Shown: in pieces, positions 32,101 to 41,465 of the stretch
Layout of the letters: each line of letters begins with the position of its first letter
Position numbering within the stretch: position 1 is the stretch's first letter
Source: Peronospora farinosa
Lineage: Eukaryota > Oomycota > Peronosporomycetes > Peronosporales > Peronosporaceae
Direction of reading: 5' to 3'
Assembly: GCA_947646735.1 (NCBI GenBank)
Contig: CANTFK010000800.1
Coordinates: 434,001-498,000 of the forward strand
DNA: 64,000 nt
Position numbers and translations under genes: made by a program
Notes under the pieces: model-generated
Told to the model about the DNA's origin: nothing
The model's database searches: none
What the model saw: the letters and a program-made list of their open reading frames with translations, nothing else

Positions 32101-32240
32101 GACCACCTTACTACAATAACAGCTACAACCGCAACGGGAAGTGGCGAGGTGGTGGTCCGCGGAAGTATGCAGGTGGGCAACGAAAACGTCGGGAGTTTCG
32201 CAATATCTCTCGATCGTGCTCGGAAATGCAAGCAGGGTGA
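29130..32240 (+). CDS. Poly(A) polymerase with long N-terminal extension
   Basis: 1,036 residues. The nucleotidyltransferase core starts near residue 440 with an N-terminal helix (HVLKKMSDLLTKWV), then GSYRLGLDDPNSDID containing the catalytic pair Asp517 and Asp519, and the third acid Asp571 in MDLLFA. The PAP central domain follows: YSAKLGYLGGISWAILVA, CQLYPNA, EWQWPQPV and WDPRE. The C-terminal PAP RNA-binding domain is followed by a Gly/Arg-rich tail. It adds poly(A) tails to cleaved pre-mRNA in the nucleus. The first about 430 residues are Ser/Arg/Lys-rich, low complexity and unmatched by the canonical enzyme. The frame opens with GTG at 29127; the ATG at 29130 is used. The protein lies 3.4 kb from CSTF2, a partner in 3'-end formation. 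Confidence 0.92.
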   Translation: MPIQEDLIDVQKQRVFSFKDVVVRPPSTSRRTKNKLSMVVNNQSSKKEKKTRTKGPRTIRSRSIDKIVESSSFTKRCEALKSPQKRNHDEPKGENNPWTIPSRRTPASRGNLETVKKVTPLEQMCKREELVCHTTESLEGRKRAARTMSSSFETSLLLEKDDQLNGKSGSSRLCAVSEERPLGCQDSLTLGGPTFESDTRETLSITSGDSSPDKVDERGHVSKKTEKKEDIRCLISSASQLRSPIVSISSPSRTLFCRGEGLVCSHERDLAVGCSTSSRHQTRKGLESDDDFLDCDDTNSESTADSSCPSPHHSPLSHFGSHRRCDLNEMEACQEDDELLSMLSKCEEEDAEAYMLLDRINNLSLEFVANREYEESNALSWSVQHAAQQGVISTQLQQNLLTNICEGYLDDARDVLYHKCHLVPAVGGVMESPMQPTMDPNALQSFADYVNSISPTDLPEARIHKLHVLKKMSDLLTKWVKVVGRKRELSEEHITLTKGSLFLAGSYRLGLDDPNSDIDAVCVTPWHVTHDDFFGSFCHLLERTPGVSHLAPVPNAYVPLISLSFLGVRMDLLFARLPVSSVESNQNIDSDHMLVGVNETSMKALNAPRVSSMLLCLVPRRRHYRIVLRAVRAWARCRGIYSAKLGYLGGISWAILVAFVCQLYPNAEPAKIFVRFFQVLSEWQWPQPVMLNMIYDAGLGFDMWDPRENVFDRSHIMPIITPAYPHMNSSVQVSQSTFSVMYEELWRARYLAEIAVGISKPFSAASLSPESSEADLKAAVVCMATSMPSFDQPLNAVHSIRGESEAIPGVYEAGVWDKLFQTSNFFIRYSSYMVFNFEAASERAMHKWGMFVQSRIRKLVDSLYHISPVSRVHAYPQYFAHVCDAEHQRPGSCMFIGIEFHYRRHQTVQPKDDPEVKKTLEQTIRFFLATDLQQMEDKQPDMAADAKVVSWKELPEFVFRSGRSHAALERTKYTDDLEKMGFSRCNTPSFRPPYYNNSYNRNGKWRGGGPRKYAGGQRKRREFRNISRSCSEMQAG

Positions 32241-32817
32241 AGGATTTTGAGACTGCATTGTTCAAAGGTTGACCAAAGTACCAAGTGAATCTCTATCGAC
32301 GACGTGGGATGCATTTCTTTGCAGTGCATTCCTTACTACAAGTATTTTTTCTCGCTGGTACGAGATGGCAGAGCAAGTTTTTGTCGAAACAAAGGACAAG
32401 AGACTAATTTTTTTGCAAGATAATAGTTGGTCACAAGACATGGATATACACCCGAGACGTGGTTTGTAAATTGTTATTATGATACGAAGTGGCTGAGAAT
32501 TGATAACATGCGTTGAAGAAAGAAGAAGAAGAAGAAAAAAGAAGAAGAAAAAGAAGAAAAAGAAGAAAAAGAAGAAGAAACAGTTTTGAGAACGAGAACG
32601 TTGACAGTCGCTACCATGTATTTCGTATAAAGGAACAATCATTTCAGTCCAACCCTTGACCATCTGATCCTTTGTAAATGGTGCAATCATTTCCGTCTGA
32701 CGATCAAAATGGCCACAGCCACCGCCCTCCCAACGTCACTACAAACCATACCTCTCTATAGTGACATCGCCGTCTACGCCAACCAATTCTATCGTCCAGT
32801 CATTTAATCAGTCGTCA
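32241..32817. other. Intergenic with GAA-rich tract
   Basis: About 580 bases between the poly(A) polymerase stop and the EBP2 start. It holds a purine microsatellite (32514-32580) and otherwise only shadow frames. A frame opens at 32761 with GTG and runs into EBP2, but its first ATG is at 32818. Confidence 0.6.
32514..32580 (+). repeat. GAA/GAAAAA purine microsatellite
   Basis: Imperfect repeat of GAA and AAGAAAAAG units over about 67 bases, with strict purine strand asymmetry. Such tracts can form triplex DNA and are length-variable. Confidence 0.9.
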
Positions 32818-33822
32818 ATGGGTCGTGGAGCACGTAAAAGTCGTGCCGTGAGCACGTTAATACGCGCTGAGGACGCGGCTGAGGATGAGGTCCTTGAGAC
32901 ACCAGTACTGAGCTCCGCTGTGAAAAATAACGATGTCGAGAGCGATGAAGAAGAGGCAGAGGCAGTGCTTGAAGCTGAAATGGAACGTCGTCTCGTAGCG
33001 GACGCCCAAGACGACGTGACACGTCGAACCAATTGCATTTACAATTCAGAAGCTCTTTTACTTGTAGTCAAGGACTGGGACATGAAGGAATTGCCATGGG
33101 TAGAGACGCTGGAGACTTGTGCCGTTCCTCTCGAGCTGACAAATGTTCATGATGATTTGAAACGAGAAGTGGCTTTTTATAACAATACACTGGCAATGGT
33201 TCGTCTTGCAAAGGATCAGTTAAAGAAAGACAAGGTCGCTTACAAACGTCCAGATGATTATTTTGCAGAAATGCTCAAGAATGACGTCCATATGGCGAAA
33301 GTAAAAGATAAACTCATTTATGAACAAAAGAAGATTACGGCCGTGGAAGAACGTAAAAAGTCACAAGCTCATCGGAAAGTGGCAAAAGAAGTACAAGCTG
33401 AAAAAATCAAGGAACGGAATCAGCAGAAGAAGGACACACTTGAAGCAGTGAAACAATGGAAGAAACGCAAAGGAAATGATAAACGAGGGAGTCTCAAGAA
33501 TAATAATGATGATGATGATGATGGAGAATTGGATTCGATCGTGGCTGGAAAGCGGAAACATGTGGATGGAGCACGTGATACTGGTAGTAAGAAACCTCGT
33601 GTCAACAGAGCTCGGGAAGCTAAGGATGCCAAGTTTGGCTTTGGTGGCAAACGACGTCATGCAAAAAGCAATTCAAAGGAGAGTACGAACGATTTGTCGG
33701 GCTTTCCAGGTGAACGGAAGAACAAGGCAAAACTCAAGGCAAAGACACTGGCTACACCGAAGGGTGGTAAACGTGCTGGCAAGACCCAGCGTACCAATCA
33801 ACGCAACAAAAGTCGGCGGTAA
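32818..33822 (+). CDS. EBP2: rRNA-processing protein EBP2 homologue
   Basis: 334 residues. The conserved EBP2 core is clear: KRPDDYFAEMLKNDVHMAKVKDKL at about residues 142-165, followed by a long Lys/Glu/Gln-rich helix (EERKKSQAHRKVAKEVQAEK) and a basic, low-complexity C-terminus with several nuclear-localisation-like clusters. An N-terminal acidic stretch (ESDEEEAEAVLEAE) is typical. EBP2 is a nucleolar factor needed for 27S pre-rRNA processing and 60S assembly, and it also tethers viral or chromosomal factors in some eukaryotes. Start choice: the first ATG in frame, MGRGARKSR. Confidence 0.9.
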   Translation: MGRGARKSRAVSTLIRAEDAAEDEVLETPVLSSAVKNNDVESDEEEAEAVLEAEMERRLVADAQDDVTRRTNCIYNSEALLLVVKDWDMKELPWVETLETCAVPLELTNVHDDLKREVAFYNNTLAMVRLAKDQLKKDKVAYKRPDDYFAEMLKNDVHMAKVKDKLIYEQKKITAVEERKKSQAHRKVAKEVQAEKIKERNQQKKDTLEAVKQWKKRKGNDKRGSLKNNNDDDDDGELDSIVAGKRKHVDGARDTGSKKPRVNRAREAKDAKFGFGGKRRHAKSNSKESTNDLSGFPGERKNKAKLKAKTLATPKGGKRAGKTQRTNQRNKSRR

Positions 33823-34097
33823 ATGACTTGATAGGTAGTTAGTTGGTAAGCTACGCCAACGCAGTGGAAGGTTACGGCTTGCTGCTTTACTTCTAGATGA
33901 TAAAAGAGCTTTACATTTTTGTTTCATCCATCATGTCGTTTAGGTTTTGCTGCGGTACAAGTTTAGAAGGCTCAGACACATTTTCCTACGTCTTTAGAAA
34001 AGATGCTGTGGACGTCAGCACACAACAATGCTACTTGGCGTAGTCACATTTAGCCACAAGACGTCAGAATACCATCATTGACACTCTTCACCATTGC

Positions 34098-35599
34098 TTA
34101 AAACGGAATATTATTCTGTTGCATGAATGCCAACAACATCTGCCGCTCATTTGGTGGCAGCATGTCCAATTTTTGCGGGGTCATGTCACGAGCGAGTTCG
34201 GCGATAGCGTCAAATTGTCCGGTGTCGCCATCGGCACCACTGAGCTTGGCACGTTTCGAAGCGTCCTGGTCCCCCGTCGTCGGCATCATTCCTTCGTCAG
34301 CGGGACATGGTCTCTTAGCCAAACGCGGGTCTCTTCCTGGTCGTCGAGGGTCGCGACCTGCATGTGCCAAGTTACTGCTGGGAGGTCCACTTGACTGTGG
34401 AGGTCCAGTTGGGGTAGGCATTAAACCTGGTTGAGGCTGAGCGTGCTTGGGGCTAGAAGCAGAGACACCACCAATGGCAGGCCTACTAGCCATGGCAGCA
34501 CTCGTCGACTGAGTAGCCAAGGGTCCGGGTCGTGCACTCCATCGGGTACCACCAGACTTGGCCGGTGCTGGCGGAGAAGGATGAGGAGCCATCATTGTCT
34601 GTTGGACACCTGGTGGAGCCGTCCCTAGAATCCCGGGACCTGGTCCCATCGATCCACCCATTGGTGGACATAATGGAGGTGGCATTATCCTTCCTGTCAT
34701 CGGTTGTGGTTGGTGCATCGTAGGAGGCGGGGCCAGTAGCACTGCTTGTGTCTCGGTTGACGATGGAATTGAGATCTGTAGTGTCTTGAAACTTTGCACA
34801 ATTGCATGTGTAAGGGCTGGATTTGCCATCAAAATACTCTTTGTCACTTCTGGTTTCTGTCTCGCAAGTTCCTTGAGCTGCACCAACATGTCATACAATT
34901 TAACTGGTCCAAGTCGTGCAATAGCCGACTCAATTGCATGAATTGCCATTTCTCCAGTCACCATCGTCGGAGGTCCTCCATCAGCTGTCACGCTTCTAAA
35001 ATTACCATTAGTAGCTCCTCCAGTACGATTGTTTTGACTTCCATTCTCATGACGTTTCCGATCTCCACCTCCAGATTTATCACCACCGTCTGCAAAATCG
35101 ACACGAAGATTTCGACCATTTATCTCATAACCATTGAGATTCCGCATAGCACTTAAAGCTGTTGCTCCGTCGGCATATTCACAAAAACCGTAACCTTTGG
35201 GTTTGCCCGTCTCTCGGTCGGTTACAAGGCTACAAAGGTATTGGAAAAAATACCGGTACAACTCACGGTTACTGTCCCTTTCTAACGTCATTTTTCACAA
35301 AATTTCGTACCGAAAATTCACGACAGACCCTGCCTCCGAGAATATTTCCTTTAGCATTTCTTCGGTTACATCGTATGGAATGTTTCCAACTGTAAATTTT
35401 GACAAAATATTGACAAATTAACGAAAGGAACAGATGAAATTCAAGTTAGCGATGGCTACATGAGGAGTTGGAATGCTAAAAACAGTGCAAAATGTAGCTG
35501 AAATAAAGAGGAAGACGATGGTGTACAGTATACGATCAAATGAGACATACCGAAGACGCTACGCTCCTTGGCAGAACTCGCTCGTGACTTATTGCTCAT
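34098..35599 (-). CDS. CSTF2: Cleavage stimulation factor subunit 2 (CstF-64)
   Basis: Three exons on the minus strand, 35599..35551, 35389..35311 and 35229..34098 (introns 161 and 81 nt), giving 419 residues. Splicing builds one complete RRM: SVFVGNIPYDVTEEMLKEIF with RNP2 at about residues 15-20, then TDRETGKPKGYGFCEYAD with RNP1. After it come the CSTF2 hinge (about 110-190, AIHAIESAIARLGP), a Pro/Gly/Met-rich middle, and the C-terminal CstF-64 three-helix domain (LPPNERQMLLAFMQQN). It binds the GU-rich element downstream of poly(A) sites and holds CstF-77. The first exon encodes only 16 residues. All three parts of the family architecture are present. Confidence 0.94.
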
Positions 35600-35931
35600 G
35601 GTGGAGACGATGGCGGGATCAATGGCTCTTAAAAACGAAAACCGCTCTTGGATCTGAATTGGGAATACTAGCGGTTTTATGTGGGTCACATTGACGCGAA
35701 TGATACCGGTAATATCGGTTTACCTTGTAATAGCGTTAGAGCAGGGTGTAACCTTATCAGGAAGCTGTATTAGAGGCGAAAACCGTATTTAAAAGTAGGT
35801 AGTCCATGCCTCCTGCCTTTATCGCCCGAAGCTTGTTCTGTTAATGTATGTTTGGCTGCCTGACCTATCAAGACCGTAATACATGTACATGCACTATCTT
35901 TTTTCTCTCTAGTTTTTACCATAGACCGATC
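35600..35931. other. Upstream region of CSTF2
   Basis: About 330 bases between the CSTF2 start and the FAN1-derived fragment. It contains a short TACCGGTAATATCGGTTTACC block near 35704-35724. No gene is seen; it should hold the CSTF2 promoter. Confidence 0.5.
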
Positions 35932-36307
35932 TAGCGGTGAAGAATCATTCTTTGGTTTCGACAAGTCAACCCTTAGGTCAGGCAGACCATTCTGAGCCTG
36001 GTGGAACTCTTTTGACGTAGCCATGTAACGCAATAGACTGGCCAGCTTTCGTTGTCTTATTACTGCAAGTGTCAGCAAGTAGAACTTCAATGAAGTAGAA
36101 CTTCAATGAAGCAACATCGTTGCTTGGCCAGTGCACAAAGCGAGACACTTTTTCTAAACTCGTAATCCCATCGTGTCACAAATGCTGCCAACAGCTCTTC
36201 CATTGTCCATCCATCCTTTACTTGAGCAAGACGTTCTTCAATGAGATCACGCCGGTTTTCATAGAATACATGTGCGTAGCCGAAGTCCAGTGGAGCCGAT
36301 TGAAAGG
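35932..36307 (-). pseudogene. Degenerate fragment of FAN1 nuclease region
   Basis: A 376-base minus-strand segment that matches the FAN1 coding region 7752-8123 at the nucleotide level with many substitutions. It covers the stretch just before and including the PD of the nuclease motif (NGLPDL is readable). Breaks seen: a 16-base tandem duplication at 36079-36110 that shifts frame, a 9-base deletion right after the PD codons, and single-base changes; nothing before or after is homologous. It lacks start, stop and the E-x-K half of the active site. It is too short and broken to encode a nuclease. It was most likely left by an old segmental duplication. Confidence 0.88.
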
Positions 36308-38015
36308 CTCATTCCAGCATTTTGCGGCAAAATGTCAGTGGTCGCATTAGCAGAGCAGCCAAGACTCATCTGCCACTGAACAGGAGAACGATGGGAGTTT
36401 GGACGGCTTCCAGTGCTTTCTTGTAACCATTGCAAGCAGACGCGCGCCAGGACTATCCAAGGTGGTCCAGGAACAGCTCACCAGATACCACTCAGACGAG
36501 GTGGTCGCATACGCCGTCGTGTGGAAACGACAACTTCGAGCTGCCGACGAATTACCACAAAATACAAGAAATCCGTCTGATGCTATGGCAACGTGCCATC
36601 GCAAGACAAACCCGAGTGCAGGTGATACGCCCCGTACAACCACCGGACTCGAACGAGGAATTGGCATTGCTAATCAGGGCTCAGGATCTACCAGACATCC
36701 TGCTACCGCTAAAGGTTAAATCAACTCGTCTACCTCTATCTCGCTAAGAATACGGAAGCGAGGTGTCGACGCGATGGATTTTGAGTCGTCAATTGAAAGG
36801 AGGTGGTGACAGTTCGACTCTATCGACACTGCTCATTCCCATCAGACACTTTGAAATAATACACGTGTAATGCAGCAATGCAACTCTTAAGGTAAGAAGG
36901 ACCATTATCACGACAACAATGCCAATCAAGTCAGAAGAAGCATGAAGTTTGCGAGTATCGATAAAGCTATGCAAGCTACGAGACCGAAAGAGCAAAAACC
37001 TGTGTACCATGTACGGAGAAAGTCCTCTCCGTCGTCGGATCTACTTGTTTATGGCTCTCCTACATGTATCAGACAAGGTTCTAAAGAATGGAGCTTACGT
37101 CGAGTATTCTTAACGATGTTGCGTTTGGCGAGAAATCATAACGTTGATACATAGTAGTTGCAACGAACTACACTTCTATGTATCAACGTCGTGCTTCGCT
37201 AACGGTATCTCTACCATGGATATCCTCGACTCCCTGACAGTGTCCTTCAGAACAAATCCAGGGCGTGATGTTGTGGCAATCCTTTGTATGCCAAGGTCGA
37301 CCACCGTCATGTTGCGGCAGAATACGATAAAGATGCCCTCGTTTCTATCGATACCCGACGACAGCCGATCGACCGATCGATTGGAAACTTGCAATTGTAA
37401 AGTTCACATGAGTAGCTTCACCTGCCTGTCACCAAAGTGTCAAGCTCCACCGCATCCGTAAACAGTTACTACTGCTGCATCGCTTAGCTTACCATTACTG
37501 TCTGTCTCGATAAAACGGTAAGACCTCTGGTCCTAGTTCAATGGATTGTCTTGAGACGACGTGATTTTACCACTACGCTCAAGAAGGTACAATAGTTGTC
37601 AACAAAGGTATTGCTTATCGCTGTGCAATAACGACTCGACATATAATATCGGTGGCCAGTTTCATTCTGTCATTCTTCTAGTTGAGCTCAGAATGCACCA
37701 AGTCATGAAACTAACTCCACCAGTGAAACATCTAGCGATAGTCTCTCCCCCCCTGACGTCATTTAAAGTCGTGTAGTATCATCTATCAGCCGTCTGAATT
37801 GAATTGTTTTGCCTCAAAAGGAGCTCCTATGTGTTACTGATACATGGCCTTTTTTGCAGTTGGTCCACCGTCGGCTGTCTTTTCCCCAGCACTCTCTCGC
37901 AATTGCCCCTTTGGGGTCATTCTCCGACTACCACGCTCGTCTGCAATCGAGTTTGTGTCGAGCAGTTGTAAAAGTGACACCTTGCGCGTGGATCTGTACC
38001 AACGTCAGCAACGAA
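36308..38015. other. 1.7-kb region without a supported gene
   Basis: Frames on the plus strand at 36399-36747 are open for about 105 codons but show no family motif. The rest has only shorter frames. A polypyrimidine-plus-AG acceptor-like site (CTTTTTTGCAG, ending 37859) precedes the OTU gene in phase 0, so a 5' exon of that gene could lie here. It contains one strong inverted repeat (37141-37189). Confidence 0.45.
37141..37189. repeat. Inverted repeat, 14-bp perfect stem
   Basis: ACGTTGATACATAG at 37141-37154 is the exact reverse complement of 37176-37189; inside it TAGTT pairs with AACTA around a GCAACG-type loop. As DNA or RNA it would fold into a strong hairpin. No poly-T run follows, so it is not a Pol III terminator. 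It could be a relic of a small inverted-repeat element. Confidence 0.85.
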
Positions 38016-39722
38016 ATGTCGCTCGCTTGGCTTCGGAATCACGCGCGCAACCGCCATCGCGGTATAACCAGGACCCGCTCCAATAGTCAGCGCCTTGTAG
38101 CAACAATGCAAGCACACCGCCAATTCGCCAGTACTAATGAGGCCCATGCCTTTCGAGTCACCTATGACAGCTCCTTTGTCGTTGACAGCAGTGTCACGTC
38201 CCGAGATGCTAACTGGATTAGCGACGAGCAATACAAGCGCCAATACTTCCGTCTCGGGTGGAAAGTGACCCCGATACGCAAGGATGGCAACTGCCTCTTT
38301 CGAGCTTTAAGTGACCAGCTCTACGGACACGAACGACGCCACTTAGAGCTGCGTCGACGTCTGGTGGACTTTATTGACCTGGAACGCGCCTTCTTCGAAC
38401 CGCTTCTGGGTGGACAAGGGGGAATCATTGAGTACTGCTCGCGACTTCGTGAAGCAGGTGCGTCGGGAGGCCAATCGGAGCTTCTCGCTGCATCGAGACT
38501 GCTGGGTGTCAACATTATAGTACACACGGGACCTGTCAAACGACTGCACTTCGACACTGACAAGTACGCAAGGACTAAGGAAGGCAAGGGCAAGACGATC
38601 AACCTGCTGCTCCAGCACGAGCATTACAGCAGTCTTCGCAAGAGTGCGAAACCTCTTCACCAGCAGCATGGATGTTCCGATACGTGCTTGTGCAAGCGAC
38701 TTGTGACTCCGTCCAGAGCTTCACTTGACTCCCGTGCATCTCGTGATGCTCATCCGTCAGATTTATGGTCAGGTCAGCGTAATTCAGACTTGGACACACG
38801 CAGCTCTCTTGTTGACATCGGATCAGAGAAGCGTAGACGAGCTCCGATGGCGAAAGGTGCCTATGGACGCAAGCCTGTGCCGGACGCAGACACGAAAAGT
38901 GGCAAGGATAGTTCAGTTCGCAAGAAATTACAAAAGACCCCGGTCAAGCCACAGTCCCGACCACCTCCTCCACCAGAAAAGCCAAAAGCTTTGCCACCGG
39001 CGCCTCCATCTCATTATGTGCCAGCCAAGCCAAAGACTCCAGCTCCTGCACCACCTACCAAGCCCATGCCTCTCGTGCATGCAGCAATTAATAAACCGAA
39101 GACTGTGGCGCCATCGGCCAAGGTACCATCAACTAGGTCACAGCCTTCAATCCGTGTGCAATACAAGGCAGCACCGCCTCGTACGAAACTGCCTGCAGTG
39201 AGATCCAAAGGCCCTGGCGTGGTGCTCTTCCAGCCGGAGTCGTTGAAGCCTGTGAAGCCGAGGGCTCCGCTAGCGGTGCTGTTTGACCCTGAGCAGACTC
39301 CTGCATCTAGACCTACATCCACTCCGGTGTTCAAGAAGGCAACGGTGAACACGAGAACGCCTGTAAAGCCTAGGTCGGCTGTGGAAGAACCTGAGAATCA
39401 CGTGGAAGTGCCTCAGTATGGTATCCTTCTGCCGCGCCGTGCTGTCTTCAACGGCGGCATCCGTCGTCGATCTAGCGCAGCTGCGCTATCCTTGTTGCAG
39501 GAGGTCTCGACAGGTTTAAACACCACTGATCGTGAGGCAATGAGCGCCAAAGTCAAGCCGGTGGTAACTGTTGCCAAGGCCGTTATTACGATCGAGCCGG
39601 CGGCGGCTACAATCGAAACTGTGAATCCAGCCAAGCCAAATCCGCCAGCGCCACGCTCCATGGAGGTTAAGAAATCTAGCAAGAAAGTTTTTTGCCAGGG
39701 TCGCCCCGTGACAGTGCGCTGA
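38016..39722 (+). CDS. OTU-domain protease with Pro/Lys-rich tail
   Basis: 568 residues from the ATG at 38016 (a later ATG at 38106 is possible; the open frame extends upstream to 37809 without ATG). OTU domain: KDGNCLFRALSDQLYG with Asp90 and Cys93, then GASGGQSELLAASRLLGVNIIVH, and EHYSSLR with catalytic His203. It should be a ubiquitin- or ubiquitin-like-specific cysteine protease. The remaining about 350 residues are disordered, rich in Pro, Lys and Ala, with SH3-ligand-like PPPPPEKP and repeated KPK/PAPPTKP units. It is the second OTU gene in the window, with a different, intronless structure from the one at 13.5 kb and only core-motif similarity, so not a recent duplicate. Confidence 0.85.
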   Translation: MSLAWLRNHARNRHRGITRTRSNSQRLVATMQAHRQFASTNEAHAFRVTYDSSFVVDSSVTSRDANWISDEQYKRQYFRLGWKVTPIRKDGNCLFRALSDQLYGHERRHLELRRRLVDFIDLERAFFEPLLGGQGGIIEYCSRLREAGASGGQSELLAASRLLGVNIIVHTGPVKRLHFDTDKYARTKEGKGKTINLLLQHEHYSSLRKSAKPLHQQHGCSDTCLCKRLVTPSRASLDSRASRDAHPSDLWSGQRNSDLDTRSSLVDIGSEKRRRAPMAKGAYGRKPVPDADTKSGKDSSVRKKLQKTPVKPQSRPPPPPEKPKALPPAPPSHYVPAKPKTPAPAPPTKPMPLVHAAINKPKTVAPSAKVPSTRSQPSIRVQYKAAPPRTKLPAVRSKGPGVVLFQPESLKPVKPRAPLAVLFDPEQTPASRPTSTPVFKKATVNTRTPVKPRSAVEEPENHVEVPQYGILLPRRAVFNGGIRRRSSAAALSLLQEVSTGLNTTDREAMSAKVKPVVTVAKAVITIEPAAATIETVNPAKPNPPAPRSMEVKKSSKKVFCQGRPVTVR

Positions 39723-41465
39723 AGAAACGTTAGCAGTGATATCGCCCCGTGCTGAATGAAAGTCCGGGGCTTGTAGGATCGAGTGATGCGTTTCGCTTTG
39801 AAGAGCAAGCCGGGAACGAAGGAGAGTCACAGGACTCATGTCGATTTCTCTCTTTACCTTGTCTTCGATTGAAGAGGCCGAGGGTTCCCCATTAGACTCT
39901 GTGGATTGACCGATCCCAATCAAGTATATAAAGTCAACACGATAAAAGGATGACAGCGTTAAGAACGTCAAGTCGCTTTTTCAATGCATCAATTGATCAC
40001 AATGGGTACAAATATGACTCACTAAGCTGCCAGGGAATATGCACGATACAGTCAATGACACAGTTGATTGTTTTATTGTGGACTTAAAGCTTGACGTTGA
40101 AGTTTAAGTCGAGAGTGATGGTAGAGTTGAAGTGGAAAGATGGCTACACAGGATACTGTATTGTTTTCGGCGCCAAGGGGTTGTGACACGTATTGATGTT
40201 GAAGTTCAACATGTACATGTACATAACTGAAGTAATGCTGACTCATTGCGAAAAAAGATTGAAGGAAGCAAAAAAATATCATTTTTGGAGGAACTGGACT
40301 CATTTAAATGAAAGGGCATGTTGATCTGATCCAGCGGGAAAACCATCTGCACGAAAAAAGTCGACACTGTTTTGGACGACGAATTAATCTCAAGAGGAGT
40401 GAATTAGACGCCGAATAGATGGTTTTAAGGATAAGGTGTAATAGACAAAGAAGGAGCAACCTCTTTATTCGTGGTTGAATCTAGGAAAACTCCCTCCATC
40501 CAATGGAGCACCATCACATAAAATTAGAACCACCACGTCACGATATACAGTCCAGTGTTATAATAACTCAGCAACAGCTGTCGAGCCCACAGATGGGGAA
40601 GTAGCTAGCTGGATACGCAACCATCGAGAAGCAATAGTTGTAGCATGACTTGTCCTTCCATAATGTCAAGCTTGTTTTCCTGATCATAGGACAGCACTAC
40701 TTGAGTCAGTATTTTGCCGCTGTTGTGCATGAGATATGACCACTCTTTCCACCACATTGTGCGTCAGTTCAACCTGAACTTGCAGACGTGAAATGAGTGT
40801 GGAAACTTTCAATTGCTCCGCTGTCTCCTGCAGCCTGCCTGGGTCTGTACTACCAATCTCTTGCTATCCAGCTGGGGTTTTCGTCACGTAGACATTTCAT
40901 TGCTGTTCAGCGTAGAGCGACGAGGTAACAGCAATCAAAGAATCATTACAGTTTTTTCTAACTTGTCCACTACAAATTTGCATAAAGGCAAGAGATTAAG
41001 CAAGCAAACAAATACAATGGTACTTGGCTGATACGAAACCATCCTTCGTCTTGCTGATTAATAACTGAAGTTTAATCAGTTGTTACTTCAGAAAGAAGTC
41101 ACCGTCTTAGCTCTGTACCATCAAAAAGAAGATACAGACAGGGGAAATCCGATCCCCTTTTATATATTACGCACTAAAACCTCGGAATAATCCTCTCTTC
41201 CCCCTACGAATTACCTCTTTTCCCCCTCTCCCAGACCCCCTAAATTAAAAAAAAATCTCTCTCTTCTCCGTCGTCTTTTCCCATTCTTTTCTCTCTCTAA
41301 AAGGTATCGGTCGACCAGCATCAAAAGTACGTCACAAAGGCCCAATTACGAGCAATAATCTCCCCTCCATCGACGTCGACGACTAATAAATAACACGTCC
41401 TCTCTCTCTTCTTCTCTTCTTCTCTTTCATTAAGAATAAAGAAACAGTCGATCTTATCGTTTAAT
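39723..41465. other. 1.7-kb intergenic region; pyrimidine-rich promoter at its 3' end
   Basis: No gene is supported. The last about 310 bases (41150-41465) are strongly pyrimidine-rich (CTCTCTCTTCTTC tracts) just before the next start codon at 41466, and look like the promoter and 5' UTR of the RING/repeat protein gene. Confidence 0.5.

Noticed and set aside
36399..36747. Two overlapping plus-strand frames of about 105 codons as a retroelement gag fragment
   Set aside because: No zinc knuckle, protease or other motif, and no LTR or terminal repeat nearby.
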